From: Rubritepida sp.
GTDB taxonomy: Bacteria > Pseudomonadota > Alphaproteobacteria > Acetobacterales > Acetobacteraceae
Direction of reading: 5' to 3'
Assembly (NCBI GenBank): GCA_014376425.1
Contig: JACMRO010000455.1
Location: forward strand, 1 to 8,346
Length of the DNA: 8,346 bases
Shown in pieces: positions 1 to 4,996 of this stretch. Position numbers and translations under genes: made by a program. Every line of letters begins with the position of its first letter. The stretch's first letter is position 1. The notes under the pieces were generated by a model, which made no database searches, was not told the origin of the DNA, and saw only the letters and a list, made by a program, of their open reading frames with translations.

Positions 1-1
1 C

Positions 2-2914
2 GGACCCGGGGCGCGGGCCCCCCCCCCCGCCGAGCGCATGCGGGCGCGGCTGCCGGGCTGGATCCGCATCTTCGCGGCCGCGCCCGCCGGCCCGGTGGAG
101 GCCGAGGCCGCCTGGGCGCGCGCGCAGGCAGTGGCCGCCGCGCTGGGCGAGGCGCCGCCCGCCGATGCGGGCTACCAGGGCGGGCTTGCGCGGCTAGCGG
201 CGCTGCGCGCCGATCTGGGCGTGCTCGGCACGCCCGACCCACGGCTGCAGCCCGACGCCTGGAAGCGGCCCGGCCTGGCCGAGGCCCGTGCCACGCTGGC
301 CGGGGCAGGCGGGCTGTTCGGCTTCCTGTCCGCGCCCCGACGCGCGGCCAGGGCGCTCGCGGCCGAGATCGCGCGCGACCCCGATGCAGACCCGCGGCCG
401 GTGCTCGACGCGGCGATCGCGCAGGCCGAAGCGGCGGCGCGGCTGGACGCCGCCGAGCCCTGGGCGCGGCTGGCCTACGGTGCCGGTTGGCGCGCCGGGC
501 CCACTGAAGCGGCCGCCTGGCCGATGCCCGCGCTGCGCCCTGCGCTCGACGCCATGGCCGCATTGCGCGCCACGCTGGCCCCCGGCCTGGAACAGGCCTT
601 CGGTTCCGCCGCGCCCAGCTTCGCCGCCATTGCCGAACGGCTGACCCTGTGGGCCAGCGACCCTGACGCGCTGCAGCCATGGCTGGCCTGGCACCGCACC
701 CGCACCGCCGCGCCCGAACTGGCGCCGCTGGCCGACCTGCTGGCGTCGGGGCATATGGCCCCGCAGGCCGCCGCCGATGCCGCCGAATACGCCTGGTTCG
801 AGGCACTGCTGCGCGGCGCGATGCACGACCAGCCCGCCCTCGCCGCTTTCGATGGCGGCGCGATGGATCGCCTGGTGGAGGATTTCCGCGCTGCCGACGC
901 TGCCCGTGTAGGCCTGGCCCGCGCCGAGGCTGCGCATGCCCACGCCACCCGCATGCGCGCGGTGCGCGACACCCCGGCCCTCACCCTGCTGCGCGGCGAG
1001 ATGGAGAAGCGGGCGGGCCATCTGCCGGTGCGCGCCCTGCTGCAGCGGCTGGGCGGCACGGTGCAGGCGATCAAGCCCATCTTCATGATGAGCCCTTTGT
1101 CGGTCGCGCAGTTCCTCAGTCCGCCGCACGGGCTGCAGCCGGGCCTGACCTTCGACCTGCTGGTGATGGACGAGGCCAGCCAGATCGAACCGGTGGATGC
1201 GCTGGGCGCCATCGCCCGCTGCCGCCAGATGGTCGTGGTCGGCGACGACAAGCAGATGCCGCCAACGAGGTTTTTTCAGCGCCTGCTGAGCGATGAAGAA
1301 GAAGCGGGGGAGGCGGCGGAAGAAACGGCCGTGGCGGCCGGCGAGGTGGAGAGCATCCTGGGCCTGGCCAACGCCCGCGGCGTGCCATCGGCCATGTTGC
1401 GCTGGCATTATCGCAGCCGGCACGAAAGCCTGATCGCCACTTCCAACCAGGAATTCTACGGCAACCGGCTGCTGGTGCTGCCCAGCCCCAGGCCACGCAG
1501 CGCAACGCTGGGCCTGTCGCTGGTGCGGGTGGAGGGGCGGTTCGACACCGGCGCCAGCGGCACCAACGTAATCGAGGCAGCGGCGGTGGCGGCGGCGGTG
1601 CTGCGCCATGCGCGCGAGACGCCGGGCGACACGCTGGGCGTCGCCGCCTTCAGCGTGCGGCAGCGCGACGCCATCATCGATGCGGTCGAGGCGCTGCGGC
1701 GCGAGAGCCCCGAGACCGAACCCTTCTTCACCGCCCACCCGGCCGAGCCGTTCTTTGTGAAAAACCTCGAGAACGTGCAGGGCGACGAGCGTGACGCGAT
1801 CCTGATCTCGGTGGGCTATGGCCGCGACCGCGACGGCAGGCTGGCCATGCGTTTCGGCCCGTTGAGCGCCGAGGGCGGCGAGGGGCGGCTGAACGTGCTG
1901 ATCACCCGGGCCAAGAAGCGTTGCATCGTCTTTTCCGGGATCGGTGCCGATGAGATCGACCTGGGGCGTGCCGGCGGGCGCGGCGTGGCGGCGCTGAAGA
2001 CTTTCCTGGGCTTCGCCGCGGCGGCGGACGGGCTGCGCCCGATGGCCGGAAATGCGCAGTCGCCACTGGCCGACGCCATCGCGCAGGTCGTGGAAGCGGC
2101 CGGCAAGCGCCCGGTGAAGCATGTTGGCCTGTCCGGCCTGTTCCTGGACGTCGCCGCCGCGGGGCCGGAGGGCTTCGAGCTTGGCATCGAGACCGACGGC
2201 GCCGACTGGGCGGCGCTGCGCTGCGCGCGTGACCGCGACCGCGGCCGGCAGGGCGCGCTTTCCGGCATGGGCTGGAAGCTGACCCGCAGCTGGAGCCTGG
2301 ACTGGTTGAACCGCCCCGCCGCGGCCCAGGCGCGGCTGCGCCAGGCGTTGGGCGCCCCGCCCGAGGCCACCACGCCGGCCGCCGCGCCCGCCGATGCCGG
2401 GCTGGCCTCGCCCTATATTGAGGCCGACGTCACGGCCCTGCGCGACCGTGCCATCCTCGTCACGCCCGGCAGTCTGGCCACCGCGCTGGCCGGGATCGTG
2501 CGCATCGAGGCACCGGTGCACATCCAGGCGGTGGTCGAGCGTGCCGCCATCCTGCTGGGTCCACTCACCACCGCCGAGCGTGCGACAGTGGTCCAGGGTA
2601 TCGAGCTGGCACGCCGCCTGCACGGGCTCATCGCGGAAGGCGACTTCCTGCGTGCCGAGGACAGCCCGGCGCCGGTGCCGCGCGACCGCCGTACCGCCGC
2701 GGCACATCTGCGCCGCCCCGCCATGCTGCCCCCGGCCGAGATCGAGGCCGCCGCCCTCGCGCTGCAGGCGGCCGCGCCGGCGGTGACGGAAGCCGAGCTG
2801 GCTGCCGGCCTCGCCCGCATGCTGGGGCTGGACGCCGGTGCCGCCGGCGCGCTGGCTGCGCGGGTGGCGGCGCTGGTGGGTGCGGGAAAGCTCAGCCTGC
2901 CGGGTGGCGCCTGA
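2..2914 (+). CDS. DUF4011/DUF3320-type superfamily 1 helicase with C-terminal Vsr-like nuclease domain (5' partial)
   Basis: The frame is open from base 2, so the true start is outside the window. Residues below are counted from the in-frame ATG at 38. Superfamily 1 (UPF1/AAA_12-like) motifs are clear: motif II VMDEASQ near 376-382, motif III VVVGDDKQMPP near 399-409, motif IV RWHYRSRH at 455-462, motif V VQGDERD at 580-586 and motif VI LNVLITRAKKR at 618-628. No Walker A is present; in this family it lies far upstream, so it should be off the window. Residues about 675-765 match the MTES_1575/Vsr-like restriction-endonuclease fold, with candidate acidic residues D704, E718 and D720. Residues about 797-885 resemble DUF3320, including APVHIQAVVER. 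Family proteins are about 1,500-2,000 residues, so roughly half is visible. Expected role: ATP-driven nucleic-acid remodelling with DNA cleavage. Related fusions have been reported as anti-phage genes; defence here is inferred from family only. Confidence 0.9.
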   Translation, partial: GPGARAPPPAERMRARLPGWIRIFAAAPAGPVEAEAAWARAQAVAAALGEAPPADAGYQGGLARLAALRADLGVLGTPDPRLQPDAWKRPGLAEARATLAGAGGLFGFLSAPRRAARALAAEIARDPDADPRPVLDAAIAQAEAAARLDAAEPWARLAYGAGWRAGPTEAAAWPMPALRPALDAMAALRATLAPGLEQAFGSAAPSFAAIAERLTLWASDPDALQPWLAWHRTRTAAPELAPLADLLASGHMAPQAAADAAEYAWFEALLRGAMHDQPALAAFDGGAMDRLVEDFRAADAARVGLARAEAAHAHATRMRAVRDTPALTLLRGEMEKRAGHLPVRALLQRLGGTVQAIKPIFMMSPLSVAQFLSPPHGLQPGLTFDLLVMDEASQIEPVDALGAIARCRQMVVVGDDKQMPPTRFFQRLLSDEEEAGEAAEETAVAAGEVESILGLANARGVPSAMLRWHYRSRHESLIATSNQEFYGNRLLVLPSPRPRSATLGLSLVRVEGRFDTGASGTNVIEAAAVAAAVLRHARETPGDTLGVAAFSVRQRDAIIDAVEALRRESPETEPFFTAHPAEPFFVKNLENVQGDERDAILISVGYGRDRDGRLAMRFGPLSAEGGEGRLNVLITRAKKRCIVFSGIGADEIDLGRAGGRGVAALKTFLGFAAAADGLRPMAGNAQSPLADAIAQVVEAAGKRPVKHVGLSGLFLDVAAAGPEGFELGIETDGADWAALRCARDRDRGRQGALSGMGWKLTRSWSLDWLNRPAAAQARLRQALGAPPEATTPAAAPADAGLASPYIEADVTALRDRAILVTPGSLATALAGIVRIEAPVHIQAVVERAAILLGPLTTAERATVVQGIELARRLHGLIAEGDFLRAEDSPAPVPRDRRTAAAHLRRPAMLPPAEIEAAALALQAAAPAVTEAELAAGLARMLGLDAGAAGALAARVAALVGAGKLSLPGGA
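18..28 (+). repeat. 11-base C homopolymer inside the helicase gene
   Basis: Eleven consecutive C bases lie in the open helicase frame and encode part of a Pro-rich stretch (ARAPPPAER) just before the ATG at 38. A tract this long is prone to slippage in replication and to sequencing miscalls. The frame upstream of it is therefore less certain than the frame downstream. Confidence 0.85.
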
Positions 2915-3323
2915 GCTCGTCGCGGATCTCGGCCAGCAGCACTTCGCTGGTGGTCGGCACCACCGGCTTGGCCTCCTCCTTCGCCTTGAAGCGGGACAGC
3001 AGCTTCACCATCCAGAACACCGCGAAGCCCACGATCACGAACTTGATGATGGCGTTGATGAACTTGCCCAGCGCCAGCACGGCGGCGCCACCCTCCCGCG
3101 TCGCCTCCAGGCTGGGCCGCCGCTCGCCCGCCAGCACGACGAACAGGTTGGAAAAGTCGATTCCACCCAGCAGCAGCCCCAGGATCGGGTTCAACAGGTC
3201 CTCGACCGCCGAGGTGACGATGGTGGTGAAGGCGGCGCCGATGACGATGCCGACGGCAAGGTCGATCACGTTGCCGCGCATGATGAAAGCTTTGAACTCG
3301 CGCAACCAAGCCGGCTCGTTCAA
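2892..3323 (-). CDS. mscL: Large-conductance mechanosensitive channel MscL
   Basis: From the TTG at 3323 the product is 143 residues, the usual MscL length. It has the family order: N-terminal amphipathic segment (WLREFKAFIMRGNV, 6-19), pore-lining first membrane helix with DLAVGIVIGAAF (21-32) and the DLLNPILG turn, a periplasmic loop (about 56-80), a second membrane helix (about 86-109) and a charged cytoplasmic C-terminal helix (EVLLAEIRDELRR). It is a homo-oligomeric inner-membrane channel that opens under membrane tension to release solutes during hypo-osmotic shock. Start choice is uncertain. An ATG at 3392 with a good GAGGTG ribosome-binding site would add 23 residues, and a TTG at 3305 is also possible. 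The 23 extra codons have only about 60 percent G/C in third position, against nearly all G/C in the body, so they look non-coding. The 3' end overlaps the convergent helicase gene by 23 bases. Confidence 0.93.
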   Translation of the reverse strand: MNEPAWLREFKAFIMRGNVIDLAVGIVIGAAFTTIVTSAVEDLLNPILGLLLGGIDFSNLFVVLAGERRPSLEATREGGAAVLALGKFINAIIKFVIVGFAVFWMVKLLSRFKAKEEAKPVVPTTSEVLLAEIRDELRRHPAG

Positions 3324-3425
3324 CGCAATGGGGGATCGCAAGATGTTCGCTCCGACGAGTTGATGATTCACCGTAAGCTCAACCTCAAGCATCCGTGCAC
3401 ACCTCACCGCAAGCGAGCCGCCCCA
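3324..3425. promoter_or_regulatory. Divergent intergenic region between mscL and the VOC gene
   Basis: This roughly 100-base gap must hold the promoters for mscL (leftward) and the VOC-family gene (rightward) if each has its own. Its base composition is visibly less GC-rich than the flanking genes, as expected for promoter DNA. No convincing -35/-10 pair could be picked by eye. On the minus strand a GAGGTG ribosome-binding-like site precedes the ATG at 3392, which could be an alternative mscL start or a short leader. Confidence 0.4.
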
Positions 3426-3833
3426 ATGCCGCCACATCCCCTCCTGGAGCAGCAGGTCACCTTCCTCTACGCGCGGGACGCGGCCGCCTGCTGGGCGTTC
3501 TACGAAGGTCTTTTGCAGCTGCGCCTGGTGCAGGACCAGGGCGCGGTGCGCATCTACGAGGTAGCGGCCGGCCGCGCCTTTCTGGGCATCTGCACCGCTG
3601 CCGGCCCCCGCGCCAGCGATGACCCCCGGGTCGAAGGCGGGGTGTGCTTTACCTTCGTCACGCCCGAGGTCGATGGCTGGTATGACCATCTGCTGGCCGC
3701 GGGTGCCACCATCGCGCACCCACCCCGGACTGGGGGCGGTGGCCGGATTTACCACTTCTTCCTGCGTGACCCGGCGGGGAACCTGCTGGAGTTCCAGCGC
3801 TTCGAGACGGCAGACTGGCCAGCCCCCGGATAG
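3426..3833 (+). CDS. VOC-superfamily (glyoxalase/bleomycin-resistance fold) protein
   Basis: The product is 135 residues, a normal length for a single-domain VOC protein made of two beta-alpha-beta-beta-beta modules. The first module runs from about residue 9 (QQVTFLYARD, then a helix AACWAFYEGLLQL, then VRIYEVAAG). The second runs from about 72 (GVCFTFVTPEVDGWYDHLLAAGA) to the diagnostic ending YHFFLRDPAGNLLEFQRF (109-126). Candidate metal or substrate ligands by position are Q9 or Q10, E45, H110 and E122. Members include lactoylglutathione lyases, ring-cleavage dioxygenases and antibiotic-binding proteins; nothing here selects among them. An in-frame ATG at 3363 would add 21 residues rich in Lys, Arg and His that do not resemble the fold, so 3426 is preferred. 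The ribosome-binding site is weak (AGCGAG). It is divergent from mscL, with no evident functional link to its neighbours. Confidence 0.85.
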   Translation: MPPHPLLEQQVTFLYARDAAACWAFYEGLLQLRLVQDQGAVRIYEVAAGRAFLGICTAAGPRASDDPRVEGGVCFTFVTPEVDGWYDHLLAAGATIAHPPRTGGGGRIYHFFLRDPAGNLLEFQRFETADWPAPG

Positions 3834-3891
3834 TGCCCTCACATTCCCTGCAACCCTAAAGCCACGCCGTCGTTTCGCCATTGCTCAATAA

Positions 3892-3904
3892 ACATAGGAG
3901 AGAG
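3892..3904 (+). repeat. Duplicated leader/ribosome-binding block, copy 1
   Basis: The 13-base block ACATAGGAGAGAG sits two bases before the ATG of the first lipoprotein and contains a strong AGGAG ribosome-binding core. The identical block precedes the second lipoprotein at 4450-4462. A shared ATTCCCTG farther upstream (3843-3850 and 4391-4398) suggests that the duplication also included the promoter region. Confidence 0.85.
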
Positions 3905-3906
3905 CA

Positions 3907-4290
3907 ATGTCCCGTTCATGGATGCTGGCGGCCCCCGCGGCGCTGGCCTTGCTGGTGGCAGGCTGCGCCACCAACCTGCCGACCAATGACATTTCGCCGG
4001 TGGCGAATGTCGGCGGCGGCGTTGGCAACGCGCCCGGCAACCCGGTCTCGCCCAACAGCCCGGCCGCGATCACCAGCACGCTGACCAACACGGAAGCGCT
4101 GTCGCCAGCGCCGACCAGCCCAACAGCCGCCGCTCGCAACCGCCGCGGCATGCGGCCTTCGGGGCAGACAAACGCAGCCGGCTTCGGCAACCGCGCGAAT
4201 GCTGGCGCTACCGAAGGCACGACCAGCGGTCCTGCCCCGGCCGGCCGCATACCGGCCCCGGCGCAGCCCACGGGCAATAGCGGGTCGTAG
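3907..4290 (+). CDS. Small Pro/Ala/Asn-rich lipoprotein (paralogue 1)
   Basis: The product is 127 residues. The lipoprotein signal peptide has n-region MSRSW, an Ala/Leu-rich core and lipobox LVAGC, predicting cleavage before Cys20. Ala at +2 contains no Asp retention signal, consistent with outer-membrane sorting. The mature part is low-complexity and rich in Pro, Ala, Ser, Asn and Gly, with a basic patch RNRRGMRP (77-84) and no recognised domain. The start is fixed by AGGAGAG a few bases upstream and by identity with the paralogue at 4465. The first 22 residues match that paralogue at 20 of 21 aligned positions, and the last 25 match at 17 of 25, while the middles do not align. The gene family was not recognised and function is unknown. 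An envelope surface or scaffold lipoprotein is a guess from composition alone. Confidence 0.85.
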   Translation: MSRSWMLAAPAALALLVAGCATNLPTNDISPVANVGGGVGNAPGNPVSPNSPAAITSTLTNTEALSPAPTSPTAAARNRRGMRPSGQTNAAGFGNRANAGATEGTTSGPAPAGRIPAPAQPTGNSGS

Positions 4291-4301
4291 CCCAGCCACC
4301 G

Positions 4302-4325
4302 AGCCCGGCGCTTTCGTGCCGGGTG
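4302..4325 (+). terminator. Hairpin downstream of lipoprotein 1
   Basis: The arms at 4304-4311 and 4316-4323 (CCCGGCGC against GTGCCGGG, one G-U pair) form an 8-base-pair stem with a tttc loop, about 14 bases after the lipoprotein 1 stop codon. The position suits a transcription terminator, but no T-run follows, so classical intrinsic termination is not certain. Confidence 0.5.
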
Positions 4326-4331
4326 CCGGCG

Positions 4332-4361
4332 CGGCGAGGGTGGCGCCTGCCACCCTCGCCG
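4332..4361 (+). terminator. Perfect 13-base-pair hairpin between the two lipoprotein genes
   Basis: The arms at 4332-4344 and 4349-4361 are exactly complementary (left arm CGGCGAGGGTGGC) around the four-base loop GCCT. Together with the smaller hairpin just upstream it likely ends transcription of lipoprotein 1 or protects its 3' end. No T-run follows, so this is a strong structure of inferred function. Being perfectly symmetric, it would also form on the minus strand. Confidence 0.65.
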
Positions 4362-4449
4362 GGGCAGGGGTTTGCGGTGCCTAGCGCACCATTCCCTGTC
4401 CCGTCCGCAACCCGCACAGAATGCCGCCGTTCTGCCCTCACTCATAAAT

Positions 4450-4462
4450 ACATAGGAGAGAG
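4450..4462 (+). repeat. Duplicated leader/ribosome-binding block, copy 2
   Basis: This is the same 13 bases (ACATAGGAGAGAG) as at 3892-3904, again two bases before the start codon and again preceded by an A/T-rich stretch (ATAAAT here, AATAA in copy 1). It fixes the start of the second lipoprotein and indicates matched translation signals for the two genes. Confidence 0.85.
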
Positions 4463-4464
4463 TA

Positions 4465-4860
4465 ATGACACGTTCCTGGATGCTAGCCGCCCCCGCGGCC
4501 TTGGCCCTGCTGGCTGGCTGCGCGACCCAGCCGGCTCCCGCGCCCATGGCTATGCCGATGATGGCAGCCCCCATGGCGATGGCCCCGGCACCGGCCTATG
4601 TGCCGCCCAGCGCCTCCACCACGATGAATGAGGAAGCCGCGCCCGTTCGGACACATCGCCGCCGCGTGATGCGCCGGGCACGCCCGAGCAATGCCGAGGT
4701 CTCCAGCCCCGGCAGCTATAGCGGCAGCACCACCGCCCCGATTTCTGGCCGTGGCCGCATGGGCGCGCCGACGGTGGGTTCCGAGCAGACGACCAGCGGC
4801 CCGTCGGCCGTTGGCCGCCAGCCAGCGCCGGCCCAGCCAGTGGGCAGTGGCGGGTCGTAG
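4465..4860 (+). CDS. Small Met- and Pro-rich lipoprotein (paralogue 2)
   Basis: The product is 131 residues. Signal peptide MTRSWMLAAPAALALLAGC ends in lipobox LLAGC, so Cys19 should be lipidated. The mature chain starts with a Pro/Ala/Met stretch holding six Met between 28 and 39 (MAMPMMAAPMAM). A basic segment RTHRRRVMRRAR follows (62-73), then a Ser/Gly/Thr-rich region, and it ends like its neighbour (TTSGP...GR.PAPAQP, 109-125). Compared with paralogue 1, the signal peptide codons show eight synonymous changes, one amino-acid change and one missing codon, so the protein sequence has been held while the DNA drifted. This argues for an old, selected duplication. No domain or name is recognised. 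Met-rich segments occur in copper-handling proteins, but that role is speculative here. Confidence 0.85.
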   Translation: MTRSWMLAAPAALALLAGCATQPAPAPMAMPMMAAPMAMAPAPAYVPPSASTTMNEEAAPVRTHRRRVMRRARPSNAEVSSPGSYSGSTTAPISGRGRMGAPTVGSEQTTSGPSAVGRQPAPAQPVGSGGS

Positions 4861-4870
4861 ACCGATCTCG

Positions 4871-4993
4871 TTGCGGTCAGGCGGTCAGGCCCGCCTGGCC
4901 GTCATGTTGCTGGCGATGCTGCTGACGGCCTGCGTGGCCGGCGGCAACGCGCCACGGCCTGAAAACACCATCCGCTCAGGCTTCGGCTCGTAG
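4871..4993 (+). CDS. Possible 40-residue mini-lipoprotein
   Basis: From a TTG at 4871, ten bases after the lipoprotein 2 stop, a 40-residue product reads MRSGGQARLAVMLLAMLLTAC and then a 19-residue mature tail ending TIRSGFGS. This gives a basic n-region (R2, R8), a hydrophobic core and a lipobox LTAC with Cys21. Like both upstream lipoproteins it ends in Gly-(Gly/Ser/Phe)-type residues and TCG-TAG. An ATG at 4904 would give only 29 residues and no basic n-region. No ribosome-binding site is visible for either start, so translation would need coupling to lipoprotein 2. The tail ends three bases before the convergent dctM stop. It could be a real small lipoprotein, a decayed third copy or chance; the lipobox is the main support. 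Confidence 0.35.
   Translation: MRSGGQARLAVMLLAMLLTACVAGGNAPRPENTIRSGFGS
4875..4900 (+). terminator. 10-base-pair hairpin after lipoprotein 2
   Basis: The arms GGTCAGGCGG (4875-4884) and CCGCCTGGCC (4891-4900) pair over ten positions with one G-U pair around a six-base loop. It lies 15 bases after the lipoprotein 2 stop, where a terminator would be expected. It has no T-run and falls inside the candidate mini-lipoprotein frame, so it may instead control that frame's translation. Confidence 0.5.
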
Positions 4994-4996
4994 CTT

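Noticed and set aside
194..2707. Very long open frame on the minus strand opposite the helicase gene
   Set aside because: High GC makes stop codons rare on the opposite strand. The translation is low-complexity Gly/Arg/His/Gln and matches no family, whereas the plus strand carries ordered helicase motifs.
2838..3425. Plus-strand open frame running across mscL into the VOC gene, which would give a 331-residue protein
   Set aside because: The first 196 codons lie antisense to mscL and its leader and have no domain resemblance. Only the part from 3426 has the VOC fold.
3393..3881. Minus-strand open frame continuing upstream of mscL to 3881
   Set aside because: It is the antisense of the VOC gene and would give MscL a long meaningless N-terminus.
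4691..4870. Plus-strand frame starting at 4691 inside lipoprotein 2
   Set aside because: This portion is an out-of-frame Arg/Pro/Ala-rich shadow of lipoprotein 2. Only the end of the frame, from 4871, has a lipoprotein signal.
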